NCBI GenBank assembly: GCA_964007475.1
Contig: CAXFZM010000180.1
Span: 1-64,000 of the forward strand
DNA from: Hybos culiciformis
Taxonomy: Eukaryota > Arthropoda > Insecta > Diptera > Hybotidae
Direction: 5' to 3'
DNA length: 64,000 nt
A program made the translations under genes and the position numbers. Of this stretch, positions 48,555 through 60,964 are shown piece after piece (position 1 is the stretch's first letter; each line of letters starts with the position of its first letter). The notes under the pieces were generated by a model. That model searched no databases and was not told the origin of the DNA. It saw nothing but the letters and a program-made list of their open reading frames with translations.

Positions 48555-49204
48555 AAAAAAATTTAGTAATTTTCAAATTATTAAGTTTCCTAGATAAAAA
48601 ATATTAAAAAATACAATTTTCAGTTTACTTCACCATCTACTTAAAGAAATCATGTCTGTAAAATCGATCGTAAATATTCAAAGATATTAACAAAAAAACA
48701 GACGTTAATTATTAAATCAATAATTTGTGGACAAAAGATCGGTAATTGTCCAATTTGATAATTTCTTAACTTCAAAAAATTCACTCCTGGTTGGTAATAC
48801 GAATAGAAAATTATTCCTGACGGTTTCCAAATGTGTGAACATAATAATATTTCAAAAAACATAGACTCACAACCTAGAGTCAATTTTGAAATACATAATA
48901 CAAAAAAAGTTCTCATATGGCATTTGTCGGAAAATGAAACGCAATAATACCACTCAAGATTAGAATAGGAGAAATAAAAATAAGAAATTTAACAAAAAAA
49001 AAAAAAAAAAAAAAACAAAAAAAAAAAAAAAAAAAAAAATAATAATTGAATAGAGATTTCAAAAATTCATAAAGTTAATAATACAATTAATATATGAGGA
49101 ATTTGATATTCAATTTATATCCAGAAATAAAACCTCACAGAACCAAAAAATAAAAAATCTTCATGCAATTTAAATAAAAATAAATTGTATAACATTCATC
49201 TCTA

Positions 49205-49276
49205 GAATTGTAAATGATAGGTATCAAGTAAATCATTCTGATGAGTCCTAAGCTTGATACCAGGACGAAACAATTC
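49205..49276 (+). ncRNA. type III hammerhead ribozyme, array copy 2
   Basis: Identical to copy 1, offset 722 bp because of the A-run expansion in between. Predicted cut after 49212. Confidence 0.95.
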
Positions 49277-49887
49277 AAAAAAATTTAGTAATTTTCAAAT
49301 TATTAAGTTTCCTAGATAAAAAATATTAAAAAATACAATTTTCAGTTTACTTCACCATCTACTTAAAGAAATCATGTCTGTAAAATCGATCGTAAATATT
49401 CAAAGATATTAACAAAAAAACAGACGTTAATTATTAAATCAATAATTTGTGGACAAAAGATCGGTAATTGTCCAATTTGATAATTTCTTAACTTCAAAAA
49501 ATTCACTCCTGGTTGGTAATACGAATAGAAAATTATTCCTGACGGTTTCCAAATGTGTGAACATAATAATATTTCAAAAAACATAGACTCACAACCTAGA
49601 GTCAATTTTGAAATACATAATACAAAAAAAGTTCTCATATGGCATTTGTCGGAAAATGAAACGCAATAATACCACTCAAGATTAGAATAGGAGAAATAAA
49701 AATAAGAAATTTAACAAAAAAATAATAATTGAATAGAGATTTCAAAAATTCATAAAGTTAATAATACAATTAATATATGAGGAATTTGATATTCAATTTA
49801 TATCCAGAAATAAAACCTCACAGAACCAAAAAATAAAAAATCTTCATGCAATTTAAATAAAAATAAATTGTATAACATTCATCTCTA

Positions 49888-49959
49888 GAATTGTAAATGA
49901 TAGGTATCAAGTAAATCATTCTGATGAGTCCTAAGCTTGATACCAGGACGAAACAATTC
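49888..49959 (+). ncRNA. type III hammerhead ribozyme, array copy 3
   Basis: Identical to copy 1, 683 bp after copy 2. Predicted cut after 49895. Confidence 0.95.
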
Positions 49960-50570
49960 AAAAAAATTTAGTAATTTTCAAATTATTAAGTTTCCTAGAT
50001 AAAAAATATTAAAAAATACAATTTTCAGTTTACTTCACCATCTACTTAAAGAAATCATGTCTGTAAAATCGATCGTAAATATTCAAAGATATTAACAAAA
50101 AAACAGACGTTAATTATTAAATCAATAATTTGTGGACAAAAGATCGGTAATTGTCCAATTTGATAATTTCTTAACTTCAAAAAATTCACTCCTGGTTGGT
50201 AATACGAATAGAAAATTATTCCTGACGGTTTCCAAATGTGTGAACATAATAATATTTCAAAAAACATAGACTCACAACCTAGAGTCAATTTTGAAATACA
50301 TAATACAAAAAAAGTTCTCATATGGCATTTGTCGGAAAATGAAACGCAATAATACCACTCAAGATTAGAATAGGAGAAATAAAAATAAGAAATTTAACAA
50401 AAAAATAATAATTGAATAGAGATTTCAAAAATTCATAAAGTTAATAATACAATTAATATATGAGGAATTTGATATTCAATTTATATCCAGAAATAAAACC
50501 TCACAGAACCAAAAAATAAAAAATCTTCATGCAATTTAAATAAAAATAAATTGTATAACATTCATCTCTA

Positions 50571-50642
50571 GAATTGTAAATGATAGGTATCAAGTAAATC
50601 ATTCTGATGAGTCCTAAGCTTGATACCAGGACGAAACAATTC
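50571..50642 (+). ncRNA. type III hammerhead ribozyme, array copy 4
   Basis: Identical to copy 1, 683 bp after copy 3. Predicted cut after 50578. Confidence 0.95.
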
Positions 50643-51253
50643 AAAAAAATTTAGTAATTTTCAAATTATTAAGTTTCCTAGATAAAAAATATTAAAAAAT
50701 ACAATTTTCAGTTTACTTCACCATCTACTTAAAGAAATCATGTCTGTAAAATCGATCGTAAATATTCAAAGATATTAACAAAAAAACAGACGTTAATTAT
50801 TAAATCAATAATTTGTGGACAAAAGATCGGTAATTGTCCAATTTGATAATTTCTTAACTTCAAAAAATTCACTCCTGGTTGGTAATACGAATAGAAAATT
50901 ATTCCTGACGGTTTCCAAATGTGTGAACATAATAATATTTCAAAAAACATAGACTCACAACCTAGAGTCAATTTTGAAATACATAATACAAAAAAAGTTC
51001 TCATATGGCATTTGTCGGAAAATGAAACGCAATAATACCACTCAAGATTAGAATAGGAGAAATAAAAATAAGAAATTTAACAAAAAAATAATAATTGAAT
51101 AGAGATTTCAAAAATTCATAAAGTTAATAATACAATTAATATATGAGGAATTTGATATTCAATTTATATCCAGAAATAAAACCTCACAGAACCAAAAAAT
51201 AAAAAATCTTCATGCAATTTAAATAAAAATAAATTGTATAACATTCATCTCTA

Positions 51254-51325
51254 GAATTGTAAATGATAGGTATCAAGTAAATCATTCTGATGAGTCCTAA
51301 GCTTGATACCAGGACGAAACAATTC
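51254..51325 (+). ncRNA. type III hammerhead ribozyme, array copy 5
   Basis: Identical to copy 1, 683 bp after copy 4. Predicted cut after 51261. The last partial unit ends about 130 bp further on. Confidence 0.95.
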
Positions 51326-51454
51326 AAAAAAATTTAGTAATTTTCAAATTATTAAGTTTCCTAGATAAAAAATATTAAAAAATACAATTTTCAGTTTACT
51401 TCACCATCTACTTAAAGAAATCATGTCTGTAAAATCGATCGTAAATATTCAAAG

Positions 51455-51780
51455 AAAGTTTAATTGAATTCTGATTCGAATAAGTATAAACTATTTGGGT
51501 AGATAGAGGTCGATAAGCGGAACATAGTCAGAGCTCAAGGATTCGTACTAGGGTTTAGATTTCGATGAAAACTGTAAATTACATGGTTTAAAATGATTTC
51601 TACCAAGAATAATTGTATTGGGTGGATTAATGTCGATTAGAGGAACAAAAAAAATGTTTAGAGCCCAAGGACTCGGATTAAAGTTTGATTGAAAATATTT
51701 ATATGTGTACATATGTATGAAAGTTTTTTGTCCTAAATCGAAATGCTGAAAACGGACCCCTTACTAAATTTCTGATGCAC
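51455..51780. repeat. right flank of the ribozyme array, degenerate repeat family
   Basis: Starts with the second copy of the target duplication, then two diverged copies of the family seen at 17806-18560 (gagctcaaggattcg near 51530; gagcccaaggactcg near 51660). Confidence 0.7.
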
Positions 51781-52250
51781 TGTTCTAAATTTTTTTTCTT
51801 TATAAATAAAATATAATAAAACTTTATTTATTTTATTTTATTATTTTTATATGTATTTTTTAAACTCTATTTGACAGCAAAACATTTTTTTTTAACTGAG
51901 GAAATTACTACTTTAAGAGTTAAAAAAAAACTGTTAATTCGAAAAAAAAAAACTATATTAAAATTGAAAAAAATATTTTTATATACTTTCCATCATAGCA
52001 GCATAAAAAACAATAATAATTATGTATATTTCGCTTGAACAAAGTTTAAAATCTTTTTTTTAATCCTGCAGTATAATGATGCTTTGGGGACAAGTTTAAT
52101 AACACAAACATAAATTTACAGAAATTGGTCGTGAATGGTATTATAGGTATAGGTACTCTATTCTATACTCAACCAAACAATAACAAAAGAAATAATTTAA
52201 TTTTTTTTATGTTTAAGTTTTATTTAAAAGTTTTTCTTTTCTTATTTATA

Positions 52251-53479
52251 GTACGTTCAGTAAGTACAGATTGTCCTTAGCTAATGACAAAATCTTACGT
52301 TGCAGACAATTTGTACTTTGTGAAAGACAAAATCTGCCAGCTAAAGTCCTTAAATACGGACAAATTCTACAAAAAATCGTTCAGTAATGCAATCCTACCT
52401 GAAAACTTCTGCAAAGGGAAATTTTATAATTTCCCATAATATACATTGATAATTTTGATTAAAAACAAACAAAAAAAAGTTAATTTTAACAAAATTTTTT
52501 GTTTCCTAAATAAAATTTGAAATTTTATATTTTTATTTTAATAAATACAAAATTTTAAATAAAAATATAAAATGTTTAATAAAAATATAAAATTTTTAAT
52601 TTTGTTTACATATTTTATCAAATTTAGTTCAACCCATATACTTTAAAAAGGTTTATACCGAGTTCTTGTTTACATTTCACTACAAGCTATTCTTCCTTTA
52701 TGATGATTTTTTTTCAATCAATTATGCAAATTGAATAAAAATTTTCGATATCTTCCTTAGTTTTCGAGATATCAAACATTTTATCTTTTAAATAAAAATT
52801 CGCTACAACAAGAAAATATTAAGAAACTTCGTAAAGAAGGGAGAACGGCAACATGCATTAGCATAATGTTAATAAGACATAAGGTCAGGTGCTTTGTACT
52901 TTTAATATTTGTTCACCAATAGCATGAGAGTGGTTTCAGAAGTAGAAATACTTTTTCATCGGTGAACCACTAGTGAATAGGAAGTACTAATTCATGTTGA
53001 ATTGAGGCAAGATCTCTTTTAAAAAGTAAATTGTTCGTACTTTTTTGCTCTATTAAAGAACTTGTAAGCAATATTCAGCATGATTCAATACAGAGTAGGA
53101 AACAGAAATATATGTAAAAAAAATACATTAACTCAATTTTTGTTCATGCATTTTACTAGACAATTTGTATTAAGTGAGTTTTATTTTTCATAATTTTTAT
53201 GTGTTAAAAAAGGGCAGAATTTTTGAAATTTCATCAAATTTGTATTTCCTTAAACAAAATACATGCATATCATTAATAAATGTTACAAATGATTCTTCAA
53301 AATTTGAAATAGAACAAATGACACATTTCAATATGCCCATATAAATTTTTTTAATGTATATGATTTTAAAATGAAATGTCACAGCTGTCCTTTTCGTAGG
53401 GGTTTGCAGAAGTTATTTGCAAGATTTTGCAGAAATGGGAATTCCTTAGCTACGGGCAATCGGTACTTACTGAACGTAC
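52251..53479. mobile_element. 1.2-kb TA-flanked MITE
   Basis: Ends gtacgttcagtaagtacaga and (reverse complement) gtacgttcagtaagtaccga, complementary for about 40 bp. TA at 52249-52250 and 53480-53481 is the apparent target duplication. No transposase domain; the minus frame at 53197-53382 is unrecognised. Confidence 0.85.
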
Positions 53480-53481
53480 TA

Positions 53482-54303
53482 TTAATAGTATACGATTGGA
53501 AGTCACATAAATATTTTTTTCTATATTTTAGATGTTAATAAAATAATTTTATTAATTAAATTTACAATTTTCGCAGTCGGATATGATGAGGTCGGTTAAG
53601 TTGCAATTGAATATGACGGAGGGATTGCCTATGACTTGTCCCTACCCAAACACTTTTACATAAAAAAACATTTTGTTTTTGGTTGGTTTTCACGGACCTC
53701 GTCGCGATTTTGGCCGATTAGTTACGATCATATTTGAACGGGTAAATTTATTAGTATTTATAATTTTCACGGATAACAGCGTCATCTGCCGATTCGAAAT
53801 CCGAACTAAAATCTAAGCCTAGGCCTTATGCTTATTTGTTAGAAGTTTGGAGACATTTTCTCAAATATTTAGCATTTTTTCGTGGTTCCAAACCTGAACT
53901 GAAACCTAAGAGCGGTCCTTAATAATGTATGCTAGAAGTTATTATTTCAATCCTTAAATCTAAACCAATCCAATTTGTAGGATGACGTATTCAAAAATAA
54001 AAATGCAATCAAATATATGTTTTTTTCCTTTTATTGTATCCTCTATCACAGCTAAACACTTAATTAATAATTAAAAATTTATTTTAAATTTTTATAAGAA
54101 TATTCAAAGTATAGAATTAACGTTAGGTACATTTTAGATTTTATTTCCATTGTATTCAAATCTTTTATATTATACGAAGGTAGATTACTACCGTATCACA
54201 TGATATTATATTAAATTTTATAGTGCTTAAGCCTACAAATTTAAAATGGTTATAATTTTATAAAATAATTAACATAATTATGTAATATTGCTCTCTTAGG
54301 TGA
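53482..54303. other. unassigned stretch
   Basis: 53570-53840 is less AT-rich than its surroundings (for example ggacctcgtcgcgattttgg), but no open frame longer than a few dozen codons or splice context supports a gene. Confidence 0.4.
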
Positions 54304-54311
54304 CTTTTAAG

Positions 54312-55055
54312 TACGGTGACCAGACATACCCCATTCTGGGGTAGGCTACCCCATTTTTGAGTGAATTTTCCTCAAATACCCCTTTTCCAAAATCTGTAAT
54401 GGGGTAGGATAAAATACCCCAAAAACTCCAATTTGAAATTGATTATTTCCATTTTGAAAATGATTATTTCCAATTTGAAAATGATTATTTCCAATTTGAA
54501 GTTGAAAAGGTATAGTCTATTTCAGCATTATTTATTCATAGGGAATATTAGTAAATAGGCAGGAGTCGAATATTTTTGGGTAAAATTCCTAAATAATTAT
54601 AGTTCACCTAATTTGGAAAAAACTATTAATTTTATATTTACATTGCCTAATTCAAATGCAACGAGTGAATGCATTTTTTCATTAATGTTTAATACATTGA
54701 GAAAGGACAGGAAAGGACTCGACTAAACATTAGTGCTGTTGCATTTGAAATGATGGTAAAAACTTAATATTCATATTCATGTAAAAAATTCTATGATTTC
54801 GTTTCCAAAAATAATTCGTTACTTAAAAAAATGAGATCCAATAATAAATATTAAATTTGGCTTTTAATTTAAGTATGTTGATACAATTTTAATTTTTGTG
54901 ATTTAATTTTCTCATTTTTTATTTATTTTTTGTTAGTTATTACTTATTACATAGAACTAAAAAGTTTGTTTTATTTTTTTACATAGTGAAAAACGCAGTA
55001 AAAAACCATTAATAAAATACTACCCCAAAAATAAATTTTTGATCTGGTCACCCTA
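54312..55055 (+). mobile_element. hAT element relic
   Basis: Ends tacggtgaccagacatac and (reverse complement) tagggtgaccagatcaaa; exact 8-bp duplication cttttaag at 54304-54311 and 55056-55063. It carries taccccattt phrases near both ends and the ~20-bp minisatellite also seen at 38752. Confidence 0.93.
54631..54726 (+). pseudogene. hAT dimerisation-domain scrap
   Basis: Encodes FIFTLPNSNATSECIFSLM then a broken basic stretch and a stop. It matches the TLPHSNA..ER.FSLMN segment of hAT transposases. Confidence 0.8.
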
Positions 55056-55063
55056 CTTTTAAG

Positions 55064-56079
55064 CGTCGACATTATTGGCATATTTGTAAATTCAATATTC
55101 GAATACTGCTGAAAATTCTATCTTTATTTGATTCGAAATTTCGAGTTATTTTTATTTATTAGATTATTTCATTTGATCATGAATGTATATTGGTTTTCTT
55201 TAAATCACAGTTAAGACGAACTCTGTAAAAAAATGATTTAAATTACAATATGTATAACACACAGATACTTGACTTTTCGGTTGACTTTTTTTATCATAAA
55301 TTAAATCCTTTAAGACTATTCAAATGCTAAAAAACTTTCACATTTCATTTATGTAAGTATAGTTCATAAAAATAAATTTCAAATTTAAATAAAATTTAAA
55401 AAGAAAATGTTATGAGACATTTTTCGAAAAAATCCTTCAAAAAAATTTTTTTTGATATCAAAAGTTTTGAATCCTTAATGTATTCAACTGGTTCTTTTTA
55501 ACTTCTGAAAATAAAACACATAAATATTGTATACCGCATTAAAAAATTTTTATTAAATAAAAGCATCATCAGAATTTTATAAAAAAGTTTTTGTCGTCAT
55601 CTCAAGAAATTCACATAAAAAAAATTACATTTCGAAATCAACAATACAGCACGAAATCAAGATTTATGTGCAAGGAAATAATAGGATTTAAAAGTATGTA
55701 AAAGTAAAAAGTACATACATATATATAATCAAAAGTTTTTTTTTATTTAAGAATAAATATCTTAAAATAATTGCTGAAAACTTGAGTAAAAATTTGTCTT
55801 AAACTGTCAGGTTTCTTATTTTTAAGAATCATATTTGAGCTCCCGTCCGCCAACGTGATTGAATGAAAAATATGTATATCGGTGGAATATTTGGGGTCTA
55901 TATTATCATAATCCTACGGCATGTTCCGTTGCGTGTTTAATTCTTACCTCGCGCTGTTATTTCTGTTAATTTTTTTGTTGTTTACTTGATTTAATGTTAT
56001 TTTTAAAATTCCAATTGAAGCTGATTACAGTATTTCCAGTTTTCCTAAATAATCTGTCGAGAATTTAGAAAAAAAAATT
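55064..56079. other. AT-rich stretch, nothing identified
   Basis: No supported gene or element. A GC-richer 120 bp near 55840-55960 (contains ctcccgtccgccaacgtgat) is unexplained. Confidence 0.4.
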
Positions 56080-56087
56080 TGTGTTTA

Positions 56088-56459
56088 GGCAGCGCTGGAT
56101 TTACGGATAGACACACTACTTAAGTATAAATAAAAGATAAAACCGATAAAAAAAATTTAAAATTTTCAAAAATAAATAAATTTTTCTGTTTGTAATTAAT
56201 GTACAAAAAAATTATAAAAACGTATTTCGAAATGTATATCTTGAGAATTTATCTGTCACTAGCACATTGCTCTGCTGAAAGCTCTTTTTCTTCTTACAAT
56301 AGAACTAAAACTTATCTTCGATCACAATTGGAAGAAACGAAATTAAATTAAATAGTAAATTGAGCTCATTAAATAATACAATTTGTTTCTTATTTAAATT
56401 CAAATAACTCTAAAATTCTCTAAAAGTACCTAGAGGCAGAATATTCGTAAATCCGCTCC
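56088..56459 (+). mobile_element. 372-bp hAT relic
   Basis: Exact 8-bp duplication tgtgttta at 56080-56087 and 56460-56467; ends ggcagcgctggatttacg and (reverse complement) ggagcggatttacgaa. At 56235-56351 it encodes YILRIYLSLAHCSAESSFSS and TKTYLRSQLEETKLN, the hAT dimerisation region, followed by a stop. Confidence 0.9.
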
Positions 56460-56467
56460 TGTGTTTA

Positions 56468-57814
56468 TTGCAAAATAATATTTATTCATAGTTAATTAAA
56501 TAAAATATTATAAACGAAACTAATTCGTATAAAAAAACATAAACAATAAGAACGAAAATAAAAATTTGTTAAGACCATTAAAGCAAGTAAAACAAGTATC
56601 TGCTTTAATTGCTCGCAATTTTCATGTAATTCAAACTAGCACAGATTTTATCTCAAATTATAACAGAAATTAAAAATTTTGAAATAAGTCAAAGCCAGAG
56701 CTTTGCAGTTTAAAAATAAAAAAAAAATAGATTTGATTTTTCTGTTAATATAATAAAGGTTAAAATTTCCATAAACATTAATTGAGCAAAAAAAATGCAC
56801 AAACACTAGGTAGAAAAAGCTTGAGTACGGTCTCGTTTTCTTATTTTTAGCTCAACATGTTGACAATTTTTGTTTTTTTCCAAAATTAAATTTTGAGAAA
56901 TTCAAATTTTTGGAGCATACCGTACAGTCGGTTTAATGTAGCGTCTCAGAAATTAACCAGTCATTTAAAAGACAATTGCATGTAGATAATTTTGCACCAT
57001 ATAATTTAATCCCTCATTCATTAAACACAAAAGACTAAAATGTATATATAAATAACATATAAATATGTAAAACCTCAACATTGAGTAATGTAAACATTCT
57101 AATCGTATCATAGTTTGGTGGTAAATGAGACAAGAAAAAAACAGTTTTTTCTTATCATAAATTTCTTATATTCAACTCATTACGTTTTCGCTGCATAAAC
57201 TTAGGTTTTAAATTCTATCTTGCTTCGTTGGAGGATTAAAAACAATCAGAACGTGCTTTATAGAGAAAATTTTTCCAATTTTTATGTTGAATATTTTTAT
57301 ATTTTACAAACCCTTAAGAAATTACAAAAAAAAAAAAAAATTCACATTTTTGAATATTTAGTTTCTAACAAAATTCTTGGCGCTTGTGTCTGATAAAAAA
57401 AACAAAGAAGAAAATGTCTTTGCAATAACTCAAATACAATGCAATATTAAATACTGTTGCGGTGATTTTATCTTAAAAAAAAAAAATAGAAAAAAAATAA
57501 TGATAAAAAAATAATGATAAAATTACACAATCATTTTTTTTAAACCTAATTAAAGTAAAAACAATAATTGCATTTTTTTTATCCATTTTTAAGTTGGAAT
57601 AGGTTAAGTTAAAAATAAAACACATAATTTACAGAATAATACACCTGATGTAATATTTTGTAAATTTTGCATAATTACCTTTTTTTTGTTTTTATATGAA
57701 ATTGTTTTGATTAAAAATCATATAAAAGAATCGATTTCTTTTATAACAATTTGATATTGTATTTTTCCACAAAACAAAAAAAAGGTAAATGATGTTTTTG
57801 TTTGTTTTCCCTTT
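56468..57814. other. AT-rich stretch, nothing identified
   Basis: Short A and T runs only; no domain-bearing frame or repeat family member was recognised. Confidence 0.4.
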
Positions 57815-58320
57815 GTCTTTAGGTGCTGGAACTTGCCATCCGAAGCTTAGTGGAATTTATCTCACTGGCTTAAGATGACAAGTCCAGGGGTGTTTTACTA
57901 GAATGTGAGCCACACAATTGCCACTTCTAGTAAAACCCAAAAGCCCGTTCTTTGTGGAGGATTCTTGGGTATATCCAAGAATCCAAAGCTAAGACATCGC
58001 TGGTAACCACATGGGTACTCCCTAGGAGAATCCATACTACGTTGTGGTACTACAACTGGCTCATCTGCCACTGATTTGAATCCAACAAAATGGAACTTTT
58101 AAAAAATCTTAAAATCACTTTTTTTATCGATTTTGACCACATGGTGTGTGTAGCTTGTATAAGCAATAGGTTCGTTCACTTCGGTGTTCGCTTAAAAACT
58201 ACCTTGTGTCAAAACAAAAATTTGATAGTAGTTAGATCAGCCATTTTTACTTTGCATGACAGAAAAAATTAGCTGATCCACAACACAGCCCAACCCACAT
58301 CACAATCCTCTCCCTTACTA
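57815..58320. other. GC-richer island of unknown nature
   Basis: About 500 bp with balanced composition, for example cttgccatccgaagcttagt, cactggcttaagatgacaag and ccacatgggtactccctagg. It includes the inverted pair ttttactagaatgtga / acttctagtaaaac around 57890-57940. It looks like part of a retroelement untranslated region or a conserved non-coding block; the frame at 58090-58272 has no domain. Confidence 0.45.
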
Positions 58321-58884
58321 TATAATTATATTTAATTTCAAATTTATTTAAAATAAATAAAATTATTTGAAAATAATAATATTGAGACTTATACATGGGT
58401 AGTTTTACTGAAACAGGCGTAAAACTAAATAAAAAACATAAATTGAAAAAAATTATTTTTGAGGCTTAAATCGAAACTTGTTAGATTCTTCAGATAATTT
58501 TGAACTTATTTTCAAAGGGAACACGTATTTTTCGATTTTTTAAAAAAAATTAGCTTAACACGGTAATGACCAAACTGACACGGAAATGACAATACATATT
58601 ATTTTCTGTATTACTTCTTTAATTGAAAAAAAATAAATGAAATCAGATTTAATATATATTTAATTTTTTTTTTCTCTATCTAAAAGTATATTTTCACATT
58701 TCCAAGTACCCATACCATAGTGAGAACATTGATATAAACAATCCAAACAACTCAATTCTCGCATGTGTATAATTGGGAGAAACTTTCACCGGAAACAATT
58801 TGATGAATTTTGAGTGTTCCCTTAAAAGGTTTTAAATTTTGTGGTATAAATGCAGCAACGTTGTCTATAGCATCATTATCAATT

Positions 58885-60955
58885 TATTTTTTTATTTTAT
58901 TTATATATATTAGTATACGAGATACTTTATTTACAAAATTTTACAATTTATTTATCTTTTATTTTATTTTATTTTATTTTTATTTTTTTTCGACTAAGCT
59001 CTATCTATTTTTAATAAAAATTACGCAATTCCTTTTAAATCTAGAAAACTGGTGTTCTTTTTTAATATAATTAGGTTAAGTGTTGAATAATTGTAGACCC
59101 CTGTAGAAGAAGGAATTCTGAGCTGCAGTTGTTTTTTGGATTTGTATTCTAAAATTGCCCACGTTCCTCAATCGATAAGGTTGCACCTCTTCCACATAAT
59201 TAATATGTTGCTTTAAATAATCTGGTGTCATTCCATTTTTTATTTTGAAAACGAAAACTAATGAATTACACTCTAACCGCTGACGTATATCCAGCCATTT
59301 CAAACTTTCCAGCATAAAACTAATTGGTGTGAGATTACCACATCCCAGTATACATCTCACCACTTTGTTTTGGAGTTTCTGAAATCTATCTATTTGGCCT
59401 TGGTTGCAACAAGAAAAAAGTATAGATGAGCAGTACTCAAAATGTGGTTTTATTATTACATTGTATATGTTTACAGCTGTTATTCTGTCTATTTTACACC
59501 TTATTCTTCTTAAGAAACCGATCTTCTTCCCTATCTTTTTACATATGTAATCAACGTCTCCATTTAATTGAATATCTGAACTATTATTTATTTCCATCAT
59601 TTTAGTTTTTTTCTCGTTTAGTTTAAGTTTATTCATGTTTAACCATTTAATTATTCCATTCATATCGCTCATAATTTTACTTATACATTCATCTTCATCA
59701 TTACCTTCTGCATAAATTAAAGTATCATCTGCATAAAATATGTATTTACATTTTCTTATTACCTCAGGCATATCGTTTATGTAAATAATAAAAAACAAGG
59801 CTCCTAGAATTGATCCTTGAGGAACGCCGCATTGAACAACTTCTGGATCCGAAAGATTGTTGTTGACCTTGGTTCGCTGGGTCCTATTAGATAAGTAGTT
59901 CGAAAACCATTTCAGTTCATTATCCTCAATTCCATAACATTTCAACTTCCTTAACAATATATTCCTGTCGATTGTTTCAAATGCCCTTTCAAAGCCTAAG
60001 AAAAGAGCAATTATTTTTTTTGTTCTCCTTTACATTTACATTTATTTACAATATAATTCACCGCTGTTTCAGATGAATATTTCTTCCTAAACCCTGATTG
60101 AAAATGTGACAGAATTTTATTTTCCTCAATATATTTTTCTAGCTGTTCTTTTACGACCTTTTCTAATATTTTTTCAAGAGTTTGCAATGAATTTAAGGGT
60201 CTGAACTATTCACATTTTTTAGTTTTTGGAACTTTTTCAACCGGTGATATAATAGATTCTTTCCATACTTCTGGGAATTCCCCGGTTGTTATAGATTTAT
60301 TGATTATGTTAAGCAGCCTTGGCCCAAGAAAAACCCAGTTATCTAGGATCATTTTAGGGTTTATTTTATCATTATCTGACTTATTTTTTAGTGATTTGCA
60401 TACAGCTTTTAGTTTATTCAGACTAATTTCTGCAAATTTGAATTTGCATTGCATTTGATTTGTATGGTTATTATAAGGTACAATTTCGATTGATCCTCTA
60501 ATTTCTTCCACACTATTTATTAAGTATTTGTTAAAGTTATTTGCTATATCTAAATTATTTTCACATTCGTTTCCTTTAAATATTACACTCTGGATTACAC
60601 TTTTCTCTTGTTTTAGTACCAAAATTTTTTATTTCTCTCCACATTTCTTTTTGTCCATTTGCTTTATTAATTTTATCGGAAATGTAATTATTTTTTGAAT
60701 TTTTTACTTTTAAATTATATTGATTTCTGATAATTTTGTACTGATTCCACGTTTCTCGAGTTTTAATTAATCGCGCTATGTTATATTTCTGTATTTTATT
60801 TGCTTTTAGTATTCTTAGTTCATTGCTAAACCATTTATTAGTTTATTATCACAATTAATTTCTTTTTTATAAGTAAATTTATTTACGGTATTGTTCAAAT
60901 GACAGACCAAAAAACTCTGCACTTAAATTAATATCACAAGTGGAATCTCTTAATT
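58885..60955 (-). pseudogene. non-LTR retrotransposon with reverse transcriptase, 5'-truncated and frameshifted
   Basis: Reading the minus strand from about 60955: the linker after a lost endonuclease (KWFSNELRILKANKIQKYN, WNQYKIIRNQYN), then RT segments with SIISPVEKVPKTKKCE, LEKILEKVVKEQLEKYIEEN and FQSGFRKKYSSETAVNYIV. After a break near 60020 a 293-residue frame (59957-59076) carries GVPQGSILGALFFIIYINDM and the catalytic YADD box, followed by thumb and C-terminal blocks. The order fits the CR1/jockey group. At least two further interruptions (a TGA after KKCE, frame breaks near 60840) make it inactive. The 3' side ends in A-rich, AATAAA-type sequence near 58885-58990. It lies inside the unassigned transposon, downstream of its gene. 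Confidence 0.9.
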
Positions 60956-60964
60956 GAATCTCTT

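Larger units (their letters stand above)
48289..51454 (+). mobile_element. tandem array of 683-bp hammerhead-ribozyme units
   Basis: The 13-bp repeat aaagtttaattga stands at 48276-48288 and 51455-51467. The insert begins with about 190 bp of unit sequence in inverted orientation (48289 to about 48473), then about four and a third direct units with period 683; the first is 39 bp longer because an A run is expanded near 48998-49039. Units look identical apart from that. Each has one hammerhead ribozyme, so a + strand transcript would self-cut into 683-nt monomers. An 88-residue frame recurs on the minus strand of each unit but lacks any recognisable feature. Confidence 0.93.

Noticed and set aside
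48650..51004. Four identical 88-residue minus-strand frames, one per array unit
   Set aside because: They repeat only because the DNA unit repeats; no domain, signal or splice context, and no selection can be judged from identical copies.
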